In this document: positions 16,744-26,400 of the stretch, one piece after another | Position numbering within the stretch: position 1 is the first letter of the stretch | How the letters are laid out: the number at the start of each line of letters is the position of its first letter | Origin: an uncultured Prevotellaceae bacterium | GTDB taxonomy: Bacteria; Bacteroidota; Bacteroidia; Bacteroidales; Bacteroidaceae | DNA length: 61,255 bases | Assembly: GCA_946626595.1 (NCBI GenBank) | Contig: CAMOUQ010000006.1 | Location: forward strand, 1 to 61,255 | Direction: 5' to 3' | Position numbers and translations under genes: made by a program | Notes under the pieces: model-generated | Database searches by the model: none | Seen by the model: the letters and a program-made list of their open reading frames with translations, nothing else | What the model was told of the DNA's origin: nothing

Positions 16744-18393
16744 ATGAGACTCAAGAATATACATAAGATAGTGGCAGCAGCCCTCCCCCTCTGTGTGCTG
16801 GGAGGAATGAACAGTTGCTCGGACACTTGGGACAACCACTATGATCAAGTAGGCGAAATGCCCAAAGCAACACTTCTGGAACGCATCCAGGAAGAGCCAC
16901 GACTGAGCGACTTCCTCGCTCTTCTCAAGAAAACGTATGTCTATAACAACAATCATGCAACCAGCGTCACGTTAGCCGATCTGCTCAACTCCGACCAGGC
17001 GCTCACCGTGTGGGCTCCCGTGAATGGCAGTTTCAATGCCGACTCGCTGCTGCAGTTGTGCCAGACGGCGAAGGGAGATTCGGCCGTCGGACAGCACTTT
17101 GTGATGAACCACATCGCACACAGCCTCTACAACATGAATGGGCAGACGGACCAGGAAGTGCTGATGCTCAACAACAAGTATCTGCCTCTGAACACGACGA
17201 ATCTCTTCGATGCAACGGTTCTTGACGGCAACGCCAACATACCAGCAAGCAATGGCCTGCTGCACATCGTGGACAAAGGCGCTCAATACACATACAATAT
17301 CTACGAGGCATTGACGTCGATGCAGGAGTTGTCCCACTTCGGCAGTTTCCTCTCCCACTACGAGAAGCAGGAGCTCGATGAGGAGCATTCCATCCAGGCA
17401 GATATCATCGATGGTCAAAAAATCTATTCAGACTCAGTGATGGTTAAGGAAAACTCACTGTTCCGCGTATTTGACCAGATTATGTCGGAAGACTCTACAT
17501 TCCTGATGCTTGCACCTGATGCTGAAACCTGGCAGTCGGTATATGATGAAGCGGCAGCCTATTTCAACTACGGTTCGCTCCCGAAAGCCGACTCCATCTC
17601 GGATTATTGGACACATGTCACACTCATGCGCGACCTCTTCTTCAACGACAAGGTTCAGACCGCACGGCAAGACTCCATCGTAAGTACATCTTACAGCAAC
17701 CGCAATTGGCCATACCACGTCTTCTACAGGCCATTCGAATCAGGCGGCATCTTTGCTGCAGACAACATCAGCAACAGACTGACCTGCTCCAATGGTTACA
17801 TATACAGTCTGAAGGAATGGCCCTTCACGCCCGAGGACCTCTTCTTCCACCCGATAATCACGCAGGGAGAACGTGAGGCCAGCATAACATCCACCAAGGA
17901 CTGTACGCTGAACTACCGCTCGGCCATTGCCGACACAATCTCCGGCAACGGGTACGTCGATATTGTGCCACGCACAAGCACCAGCAACTGGAATGCCACC
18001 TTCGAGATTACCAATACGCTCTCCGGCACCTACGACATCTGCGCCGTGATACTCCCGAAGACGGTTTATCTGGCAAACTCCCGCGACTTCAAACCTAATA
18101 AGTTCAAGGCCGTGCTCAACTACGTAGACGAGAACGGAGAGAAGAAGCAGGAAGTCTATGGAACCGAAATGACCAACAATCCCTATGTTGCAGACACTGT
18201 GCTCATCGGCCGCTTCACCTTCCCCACTTGCAACTATCAGCAGCCCGATGCCACAGTAAGCCTACAGCTCCAGTGTTCGATATCAAATCGTCAGACGACA
18301 TTCTCGCGTGAAATGTATCTTGATTGTATTTACCTCAAACCCGTGTCTGCCACAGCTGCAGGCATCAAGTCAAGAAAGGAGGCCCGCAAATGA
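16744..18393 (+). CDS. Fasciclin-domain lipoprotein with a C-terminal beta domain (second copy)
   Basis: A 549-aa protein with lipobox GGMNSC (Cys25), then a SDTWDNHYDQ segment typical of Bacteroidota fasciclin lipoproteins. FAS1 motifs are LSDFLALLKKTYVY and ALTVWAPVNGSF; a second diverged module holds TFLMLAPDAETW. The last 170 residues (STSNWNATFEITNTLSGTYD to MYLDCIYLKP) form a jelly-roll-like domain that parallels the one in the preceding gene. Its stop overlaps the start of SusC 2 by 4 bp (ATGA), so the two are translationally coupled. This links it to the second transporter, as the four-FAS1 protein is linked to the first. Confidence 0.8.
   Translation: MRLKNIHKIVAAALPLCVLGGMNSCSDTWDNHYDQVGEMPKATLLERIQEEPRLSDFLALLKKTYVYNNNHATSVTLADLLNSDQALTVWAPVNGSFNADSLLQLCQTAKGDSAVGQHFVMNHIAHSLYNMNGQTDQEVLMLNNKYLPLNTTNLFDATVLDGNANIPASNGLLHIVDKGAQYTYNIYEALTSMQELSHFGSFLSHYEKQELDEEHSIQADIIDGQKIYSDSVMVKENSLFRVFDQIMSEDSTFLMLAPDAETWQSVYDEAAAYFNYGSLPKADSISDYWTHVTLMRDLFFNDKVQTARQDSIVSTSYSNRNWPYHVFYRPFESGGIFAADNISNRLTCSNGYIYSLKEWPFTPEDLFFHPIITQGEREASITSTKDCTLNYRSAIADTISGNGYVDIVPRTSTSNWNATFEITNTLSGTYDICAVILPKTVYLANSRDFKPNKFKAVLNYVDENGEKKQEVYGTEMTNNPYVADTVLIGRFTFPTCNYQQPDATVSLQLQCSISNRQTTFSREMYLDCIYLKPVSATAAGIKSRKEARK
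18373..18383 (+). promoter_or_regulatory. Strong Shine-Dalgarno site for SusC 2
   Basis: AGAAAGGAGG lies inside the end of the fasciclin gene, 6-7 nt before the ATG at 18390. Bacteroidota rarely use Shine-Dalgarno sites, so this one stands out. Together with the 4-bp ATGA overlap it decides the SusC 2 start over an in-frame ATG at 18324 that lacks a signal peptide. Confidence 0.6.
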
Positions 18394-21300
18394 GACGTAT
18401 CCTCATACTCTTAGCCTTCGTGGCAATAAACATTCAGTTGCTCAGTGCCGACAACAACCTTAAGGAATTTCGTGGCAAGGTTCTGGATGCTGCTACGAAT
18501 AGCCCGGCTGCCGGTGTGCAGGTGCAGGCATACAACAATCCACAATATGCAGCCATGACCGACGAACAGGGCGAATACACCATACAGTTGCCTGATTTCG
18601 TGTCGTCGTTGATATTCAATGCCGACGGCTATACCCGCGTACAGCAGGGCCTGGGCAAAGACCAGCATGTGCCCGATGTGAAAATGTACTCATCGAAATT
18701 CGAAGAGACATATGACAGGCAGACACTGGCCGTATCTCGCAAGAAGACACAGGCCACATACAACAATAACGACTTCAGCATCGACAACCAGATTCAGCTC
18801 AACCTGGGAGGCGACCTGCTCACCACCATGCGAAGCGGACAGCCCGGTCAGGGCGTGAAGATGCTCATGAATGGTATCAACTCGCTCAACGCCAATGCAC
18901 AGCCCCTCGTGATAATCGACGGGGTGATTCAGAACATGCAATTCAATTCGCCTTCGCTGCACGATGGATTCTTCAACAACATCCTCACGGGCATCATGGT
19001 AGAGGACATTGAGTACATCTCAGTACTTAAAAACGGAACTGCCATATATGGAGCCAAGGGTGCCAACGGCGTTATACTCATCGAGACGAAACGCAACAAG
19101 TCTATGGCCACGAAAATTGACGTCAGCATCGGCGGCAGCTACGAACTTACGCCTAAGATGCCGACCATGATGAATGCCAACGAATATCGCGTCTATGCTT
19201 CCGAACTTATCGGTACGACAGGAACCACAGCCAATGCCTTCAAATTCCTGCAGACCGATCCCAAATACTATTACTATAATATGTACCACGGGAATACCGA
19301 TTGGAACAAGAACATCTACCGCGAAGCATTCACCCAGAACTATAGCATTAACGTACAAGGCGGTGACGACGTGGCCAACTACAATCTTTCGGTGGGTTAC
19401 GCCAACTCCAATGCCACCATCAAGGATTTCTCGTCCCGACGCTTCAACCTGCGCCTGAACTCCGACATCGTTCTGGCACGCAACGTCAAGACACGCTTTG
19501 ACGCATCCTACTCTGACGTGACTCGCAACCTGCGCGACGATGGCGTCAAAGACAACGTCACCACGGGCATCATTTCATCGCCCTCGCTGCTCGGCCTCAT
19601 CAAGTCGCCGTTCCTCTCTCCCTACGCTTACGACTCCAACGGACATCTGTCACACTATCTTGCCGAAGCCGATGATTATCTGTCTGACGTCGTCACTCCG
19701 CGCAACGACTACACCACATCGCTGGCCAATCCATTATCAATCCTCGAAAATGGTGAGGGCACGAACAAAAACTATTTCGGCAATCGCATCGTAAACCTTT
19801 CAATTACGCCCTCATGGGACATCAATAAGCACTGGCGCATTGCCAATCAGTTTGCATTCCAGTTGGTTAACACCGACGAGAACTACTACCTGCCCACAAA
19901 CGGTGTGCCCTCTTACGAAGTACGGAACATCGGAACCGTTCAGAATTGCGCCAGCGCACTGGCCGGTCGGCAGATAAGCATCATGAACGACATCTATGGG
20001 ACGTACAAACTGGTACGCAACGGTCACAACCTCAACGCACGAGGCGGGTTCCGCTATCTGCGCGACACCTATCGCTTGAACACGCAGATTGGTTATAATA
20101 CGGGTAACGACAAGACGCCGAACATGAGCAGTTCGTTGCAGTACAAACAGACCGATGGCCTCGACAACAAGGATGTGGCACTCACCTACTACCTCACTGC
20201 CGACTACAACTATGCCGAACGTTATTACCTTTCTGCCGCCATAGCTATGGATGGCTCCAGCAAGTTCGGCGTCGATGCCAAAGAAGGGGTGAAGATTGGC
20301 AACTATGCCTTCGGTTTCTTCCCCTCAGTGCAGGCAGCATGGGTGCTCACCAACGAGAAATGGTTCCGTCCGTCGCGAGGTATCGACCATCTGAAACTCA
20401 ACTTCGGTTTCGACCTCGTGGGCAACGACGACATCAACAGCATTGCATCGCGTACTTACTTCGCAGCCGGCCGTGTTCTTAACAGCATCTCAGGACTGAC
20501 GATGGCCAATATTGGCAACACCCGACTGCAGTGGGAAACCACGGCACGCTTCACGGCCGGCATCCAAGGTTCATTCTTAAAGAATCGAATATGGGCCGCA
20601 TTCAACTATTTCTATGGCCACACCCACAACTTGCTTTCTCTCGGCACACTGTCCTACGTCTCCGGCATCGAAACCAACTGGGTCAACGATGGTAGCCTAA
20701 ACAACCAGGGATTCGACTTCAGCACGAACATCAAGCTCCTGGCCGTGAAGGACTGGACTTGGGAACTGAACGCCAGCATGGGCCACTATAAGAACGAGAT
20801 TGCAAGTCTCCCCTCGGGACGCAAAGAGATGACCTCCGAGCTCTATGGTGCTACCATCCTCAACCGTGTGGGATTGCCCGCAGGACTATTCTACGGCTAC
20901 AAGACGGCAGGTGTGCTATCCACAGCAGCCGAAGCCACATCGGCAGGACTCTACCAGCAAAGCGAAACTGGTGCACGCAAGGATTTCGCTGCCGGCGACA
21001 TGCGCTTCATAGACGCGGATGGCAACAAATGCATCGACTCGAAGGATATGCAGATTATCGGTGACCCCAACCCGGACATCTATGGCAACTTCGGAACGAA
21101 ACTCACGTGGCGCAACCTGTCATTGTCCGCTTCGTTTAACTACTCTCTGGGTGGCGATGTCTACAACTATCAGCGCAGCATACTCGAGTCGGGTACCTAC
21201 TTCTACAACCAGACAACAGCCATGCTTGCACGATGGACACACGATGGACAGCAAACCAACATTCCTCGCGCCTCGTTCCTCGACGAAATGGGTAACAGCC

Positions 21301-21560
21301 GCTTTTCCGACCGCTGGATTGAGGACGGCAGCTACCTGAAGCTGAAGAATATCACCATCAGTTACCGCATCCCCATCAGCCACACCTTCCTGCAGGGCAT
21401 CACAGTGTGGGCGGCAGGCAACAACCTTGCCACCTTCACCAAGTACCTGGGCAGCGACCCCGAATTTGCACAGTCCAACTCCGTTCTCGGCATGGGCATA
21501 GACCGCGGGCTGTTGGCTGCAGGTCGCAATTTCGCCATTGGTCTGAAGATTAATTTGTAG
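18390..21560 (+). CDS. SusC/RagA-family TonB-dependent outer membrane transporter 2
   Basis: A 1056-aa transporter. I start it at 18390 because this gives a signal peptide (MRRILILLAFVAINIQLLSA), a 4-bp overlap with the previous stop and a good ribosome site. A carboxypeptidase-regulatory-like domain (about 25-110: GKVLDAATNSPAAGVQV, TDEQGEYTIQLP) precedes the plug. The plug is diverged: where the family has LQGRVxGVxV and SIRIRG, this protein has LGGDLLTTMRSGQPGQ and KMLMNGINSLN, although PLVIIDG and GTAIYGAKGANGVILIETKR are kept. A 22-strand-type barrel follows. SusD 2 comes 53 bp downstream. It shares little visible sequence with SusC 1, so the substrate or geometry may differ. Confidence 0.94.
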   Translation: MRRILILLAFVAINIQLLSADNNLKEFRGKVLDAATNSPAAGVQVQAYNNPQYAAMTDEQGEYTIQLPDFVSSLIFNADGYTRVQQGLGKDQHVPDVKMYSSKFEETYDRQTLAVSRKKTQATYNNNDFSIDNQIQLNLGGDLLTTMRSGQPGQGVKMLMNGINSLNANAQPLVIIDGVIQNMQFNSPSLHDGFFNNILTGIMVEDIEYISVLKNGTAIYGAKGANGVILIETKRNKSMATKIDVSIGGSYELTPKMPTMMNANEYRVYASELIGTTGTTANAFKFLQTDPKYYYYNMYHGNTDWNKNIYREAFTQNYSINVQGGDDVANYNLSVGYANSNATIKDFSSRRFNLRLNSDIVLARNVKTRFDASYSDVTRNLRDDGVKDNVTTGIISSPSLLGLIKSPFLSPYAYDSNGHLSHYLAEADDYLSDVVTPRNDYTTSLANPLSILENGEGTNKNYFGNRIVNLSITPSWDINKHWRIANQFAFQLVNTDENYYLPTNGVPSYEVRNIGTVQNCASALAGRQISIMNDIYGTYKLVRNGHNLNARGGFRYLRDTYRLNTQIGYNTGNDKTPNMSSSLQYKQTDGLDNKDVALTYYLTADYNYAERYYLSAAIAMDGSSKFGVDAKEGVKIGNYAFGFFPSVQAAWVLTNEKWFRPSRGIDHLKLNFGFDLVGNDDINSIASRTYFAAGRVLNSISGLTMANIGNTRLQWETTARFTAGIQGSFLKNRIWAAFNYFYGHTHNLLSLGTLSYVSGIETNWVNDGSLNNQGFDFSTNIKLLAVKDWTWELNASMGHYKNEIASLPSGRKEMTSELYGATILNRVGLPAGLFYGYKTAGVLSTAAEATSAGLYQQSETGARKDFAAGDMRFIDADGNKCIDSKDMQIIGDPNPDIYGNFGTKLTWRNLSLSASFNYSLGGDVYNYQRSILESGTYFYNQTTAMLARWTHDGQQTNIPRASFLDEMGNSRFSDRWIEDGSYLKLKNITISYRIPISHTFLQGITVWAAGNNLATFTKYLGSDPEFAQSNSVLGMGIDRGLLAAGRNFAIGLKINL

Positions 21561-21613
21561 TGGAGAGAGTTAAGAAAGCTGAATGTTAAAAGAATAAAGA
21601 TGATTATTGCAAT

Positions 21614-23320
21614 ATGAAACGTAAATATATCTACAAGGCCTTCGTTGCATTGACAATCAGTGTCGCAGGACTGGGAGGCTTCACGGCATGCACTGAAGCA
21701 GACAGCGACCTCGTGACATTCACCGAGAACAACAAGTTGGATATGCCCAACGACACGGTCTATTCCATCCTGGGCATCGTGAATAAGTTGCAGAAGATTG
21801 CCGACCGGACAGTTCTGCTGGGCGAATTGCGCGGCGACCTCACGTCGCTAACAGACCATGCCACCCTGGACCTGCAGGCCATTGCCAACTTCACGGCCGA
21901 TGCCAGCAATCCCTACAACAATGCACGCGACTACTATGCCATTATCCAGAATTGCAACTATTTCCTCGCAAATGCCGATACGAACCTTGTCAAGCAGGGA
22001 CGACGCATCTTTGAGAAAGAGTATGCCGTCGTGAAGACTTACCGGGCATGGACATATCTGCAACTGGCCATCAACTATGGTTCCGTTCCCTTCTACACTG
22101 AGCCACTGCTGGCCGAAAAGGATGCCCAGCCCTCTCGTTTCCCGTTCTATACGGTGGAACAGGTAGCCGACTACTTCATCAGCGACCTTGCACCGTATGT
22201 CGATACCGAGTTCCCAAGTTACGGGGCCATCGGAGGACTCAACTCAAGGCTGTTCTATCTCCCCGTTCGTGTCGTGCTCGGCGACCTTTGCCTCTGGGCC
22301 GGACGCTATCGCGAGGCAGCCAAGTATTACCACGACTTCCTGACCAAGCAGGGCAGCATCCATCCGACCTATGTGAATTCAATAGGCTGGACCTCCTTCG
22401 AGTTTACCGACATTCTTGACATCTATGCTTCGCAATTCAATGCCAACAACTTCGAGACCCTCTCAGTCATCCCCATGGAGGCCAGCGAGTATGACGGCAT
22501 CGTATCGCGCCTGACAGACGTATTCAACTCGACTACCAAGAACAACTACTACTATCAGGCCACCCACTCTGCTGCTTACGACGAACTCTCGCGCCGCCAG
22601 CAATACGCACTCATCTACACGGACCCTGTAACGCTGTTGCCAGACACGGTATATGCCTCCGACACCATTCACTATGAGAGCGATATACAGCGGGGCGACC
22701 TGCGTCTGTACAGCATATACAAGCTGCGCAACCAACCCACGGCTAACACGGCCCAGTCGGCTCTGCGCCAGACGTGCCAGAAGTATCGCCTCAGTGGCAA
22801 CGACGAGTACCTCCAGTACGTCAGCCTCTATCGCGTTCAGCAGGTCTATCTGCGCTACGCCGAAGCGCTCAACCGCGCCGGCTTCCCGCAATCGGCCTTT
22901 GCCGTGCTGAAGTACGGACTCTGGAAGGACAACATAGAGAAGTATATCTCAGAGGCTGAACGTTCCGAAGCAGGTGAGCTAATCTCCTTCAACCAGTACA
23001 CCTTCCATCGCGGGAACACGATGGGTACACACTCGCGCGGTTCGGGCAATGCCGAAGCCGACAGCACCTACGTCATTCCTCAACTGGCCTCCAAGGCCGA
23101 CAGCATCCTGTTCGTCGAGGACCGCATCTGCGACGAAATGGCCCTGGAGACAGCTGCCGAGGGACAACGTTTCCCCGACCTCATGCGCCTGGCCATGCAT
23201 CGCAACGACCCGACATTCCTGGCAGCAAAGGTGGCTGGACGCAATGGCGCTGCCAACATCGACACGGAACTTTACAACCGTCTCTCGGACAAAAAGAACT
23301 GGTATCTGCCGCTGGAATAG
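21614..23320 (+). CDS. SusD/RagB-family surface lipoprotein 2
   Basis: A 568-aa lipoprotein with lipobox GGFTAC (near residue 26) and TEADSDLVTFTENNKLD after it. TPR-like helices are visible (YAVVKTYRAWTYLQLAINYG, PVRVVLGDLCLWAGRYREAA). The C-terminal family motif is altered to ICDEMALETAAEGQRFPDLMRLA in place of the usual ERxxELxFExxRxxDLxR, but is still recognisable. It is the surface partner of SusC 2 and the last gene of the operon before an internal promoter at 23373. It diverges strongly from SusD 1. Confidence 0.92.
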   Translation: MKRKYIYKAFVALTISVAGLGGFTACTEADSDLVTFTENNKLDMPNDTVYSILGIVNKLQKIADRTVLLGELRGDLTSLTDHATLDLQAIANFTADASNPYNNARDYYAIIQNCNYFLANADTNLVKQGRRIFEKEYAVVKTYRAWTYLQLAINYGSVPFYTEPLLAEKDAQPSRFPFYTVEQVADYFISDLAPYVDTEFPSYGAIGGLNSRLFYLPVRVVLGDLCLWAGRYREAAKYYHDFLTKQGSIHPTYVNSIGWTSFEFTDILDIYASQFNANNFETLSVIPMEASEYDGIVSRLTDVFNSTTKNNYYYQATHSAAYDELSRRQQYALIYTDPVTLLPDTVYASDTIHYESDIQRGDLRLYSIYKLRNQPTANTAQSALRQTCQKYRLSGNDEYLQYVSLYRVQQVYLRYAEALNRAGFPQSAFAVLKYGLWKDNIEKYISEAERSEAGELISFNQYTFHRGNTMGTHSRGSGNAEADSTYVIPQLASKADSILFVEDRICDEMALETAAEGQRFPDLMRLAMHRNDPTFLAAKVAGRNGAANIDTELYNRLSDKKNWYLPLE

Positions 23321-23372
23321 GCATGCCATGACATTTGCAACATAATCACAAATTTATGAGACGGCAGATAAA

Positions 23373-23402
23373 TTGACATATCATCTTAATATCGTAAATT
23401 TG
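23373..23402 (+). promoter_or_regulatory. Promoter of the 1204-aa secreted protein
   Basis: TTG (23373-23375), 19 bp, then TAAATTTG (23395-23402), a full consensus match. The leader is about 47 nt. It allows the downstream gene to be expressed apart from the SusCD operon. Confidence 0.65.
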
Positions 23403-23456
23403 CAATCGATAAACAACTTATCTAATAACTAACAATCAACCAAAAACCTTAAAAGT

Positions 23457-26400
23457 ATGAAAAAGATCTACTTGACAATGGTCGCTGCCCTGCTGAGCGC
23501 AGGCTCGCTGCGGGCACAGACCACTATCGCCACTCTGGGCTTCGAGTCTGGCGATGAAAAGGGTAAGAGTTCGGCTTATGCCCTGACTCCCGGTCTGAGT
23601 ATGTACGGCGACTGGGTGAACGTGAAGGAAGAAGACCAATGGAATGAGCAATTCTCCATCGACAAGAAGTCGGGCGAATTCTCCCTCTTCGCTGCCAACG
23701 GCATGGAAGCAGGTAACTCGTGGGACCGTGGCTTCAAAATCGCCAACCTGCCCATCAAGGAGAACACACCCTATCGTGTGAGCTTCTGGATCAAGGCCGA
23801 CCCCGTCTACAGCGATGATGCTGGTGTAAAGAATACCAGCCTCACCTCTTGGCTGTCGCAGGGTATTGAGAACTTCGACAAGAGCATCTGCTCGAAGTCT
23901 GGTTACAACTATGGTGTACAGATGACCAGCGGAATGACTGGCGAATGGCAACACATCTCATTCGTATCCTACTACACCAACGCTGAGACCCTGAACAACA
24001 TCATCAAGAACCAGAGTTGGGTGGGCAATGCCGTCTATCCCGAAGCATTCGGCGGCGACGGAACTAAGACTTACGCTGAATTCTACGAGAACAAACTGCC
24101 TCAGGAATTCTTCCTCATCATCAACATGTACAGCCCCACCAGCTACATGCTGGATGACATCAAGGTGGAAGAAGGCGTAACCTTCAACGAAGCCACATTC
24201 TCCAGTAGCGCAAATGCCATCAAGCTGGACTTCGGCTATCAGACCAACATTGCCAATCTGGCTAATGCCAACAATGGTACGTTGTCTCTGGACCCCTCTT
24301 GCGTGAAAGTCACCATCAACGATGCTCCCGCAGAAGTTGAGTTCGTAGAAGGCAAGAGCGATGGTTTCCTCTACATTTTCCTGACGGAAGATACCTATAT
24401 GGAAGAGAACGACGATGTACGCGTAAGCTTCACACCGGCTGAGGACTGCCCCATCGTATATCCGAGCGACCGTCGTCCGAGCGCTGACACCGAGAGCGAG
24501 ATGAAGGTGCTGGGCTTCAGCAACGAAGTAGCTTACTTCAACGATGCCATCGATGCACTGCCCTCCGCATGGTCGCCCGCAGTCATGGTAAGCAGCGTGC
24601 CCGAGAACGAAAGCTTCGAGATTCCCAGCGAGACATTCACCAACATCGCTGTAACCTACGACAAGGCTCTCGACCTCACCTATGCTTCTGCCACACTGTC
24701 TAAGAACGGTGTCGACACCGACCTCACCAACGCCATGTCGCTCAGCGAGGACGGCAAGACCGTCAACATCGCTGTCTCCAACCTCGCCGACGGTGAGTAC
24801 ACCCTCACTCTCTCCGGCGTGGCCAACAGCTATCAGGTAGCTTGCATCGACGACCAGGTCATCACCTTCGCTATCGGTGCCGACGACGACACATCTATCT
24901 CTGAATTAGTCTACACTACCAACGAAACGTTCGCAGCTACGGCTAATGGTACATTCCCCGTGGGTTGGCTGGCTGACGACAACGGCACCATCCACCAGTA
25001 TGGCCTCACCGACAATGGTGAAGTTTGGAACTACAACTGGGGTGGCAATGTCGGTGGTGGTGGCTGCCGTGCCATGACCGGATACAGCGGCGACCTGAAC
25101 GGTGCTGCCATCTACTGGCGTTCGATGAACGGTGCCAACTCACTGGGCACACTGACCTTTGGCGAACAGGTGAAGGACTACATCCTCTCCGACGGCACCA
25201 TCGACCCCGAAATGCCCGAAGGCATAGCCCTGAAGCTGGATGCACGCAAGTATCAGATTACCATCCGCATGTGCGCATGGAAGAACCTCAACGGCAACAC
25301 GGATGCTGTCAACCCCGACAATGCTCCTAAGTATAACTTCACCCTGGAAGACCTCGACGGTAACGTCTATGCACGCTTCGACGACGTTCTGGCAATGCCC
25401 AACGTCAATGGCGAACAGAATAAGGCCGTGACGGGCGTAACGCGCTCTCAGACCGACTTCACCGTGGACAAGGCCGGCTACTACATGCTGAAGTTCTCTA
25501 CCACACAGCCCAATGGCGAATACCTGCTGGGCGGTGTTGAGCTCATCACCATGCCCTCTAAGGCTGCATACTGGAAGCAGCAATTGGCAGAAGCTGTGGC
25601 AAAGGCTAAGCCTATCCTGGAAGGAGCATTCGACGAGATGTACGATGGCGAGACCAAGACCAACTTTGCCGCTGCCATTAACACGGCCGAGAATGGTCAC
25701 TTCACTTCTCCCTCCGAAATCACGGCCCTGATTGCCCAGCTCGAGACTCTGGGTGGCAAGATGCAGGCACGCGTCGACAACATCGACAACTTCTACGCTG
25801 CTGCATTCGATGCCGAAGAGGCATACAGCACGCTCGAAGGCAAGTACCTCGAATCCGAGATTGCCGTCAACGCCAAGGCTGCCATCGACGCTGTCAATGG
25901 TGTTAATCCTTCCGACCTCTCCGATGAGGACCTGGCCGTTGTTACGCCCAAGCTCGTCACCGCTGCCGCACAGTTGAAGAACGTCGTTGACGTTGTCAAC
26001 ATCCTCTCATGGGGTGGCTACAAGGCATTCCAGACAGCCCAGACCCTCGGTGCCGACGGCAATGCTGCTCTCAACCTGACCAGCGACGACCGCGAAGTCA
26101 TCAACCAGGTGAACCTCAACAGCACGATTGCCCTCTATAACATCCTGGCCGAGTCCAACGGCGTCATTGCCGACACGCTCATGACCACCGCCCTCTACGA
26201 TGGCTCATACATCGTTGTCGACAACGAATATGTTACCACAGGCAACGAGGATGTTGCAGCTCAGGGTGTCGACTTCACCTGCCTCATCCAGAACCCGCAC
26301 TTCTACACCTTCTCCAACAATGCTGGCGCTGACCTTCAGGACAACACCATCGTGGGTTGGAATTGCGAACAGTTCAAGAACTACGACGAAGAAGGCAACA

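Noticed and set aside
7096..23320. Type VI or phage-like contractile system
   Set aside because: Lipobox signals, FAS1 boxes and SusCD motifs explain every gene; there are no sheath, tube or baseplate motifs.
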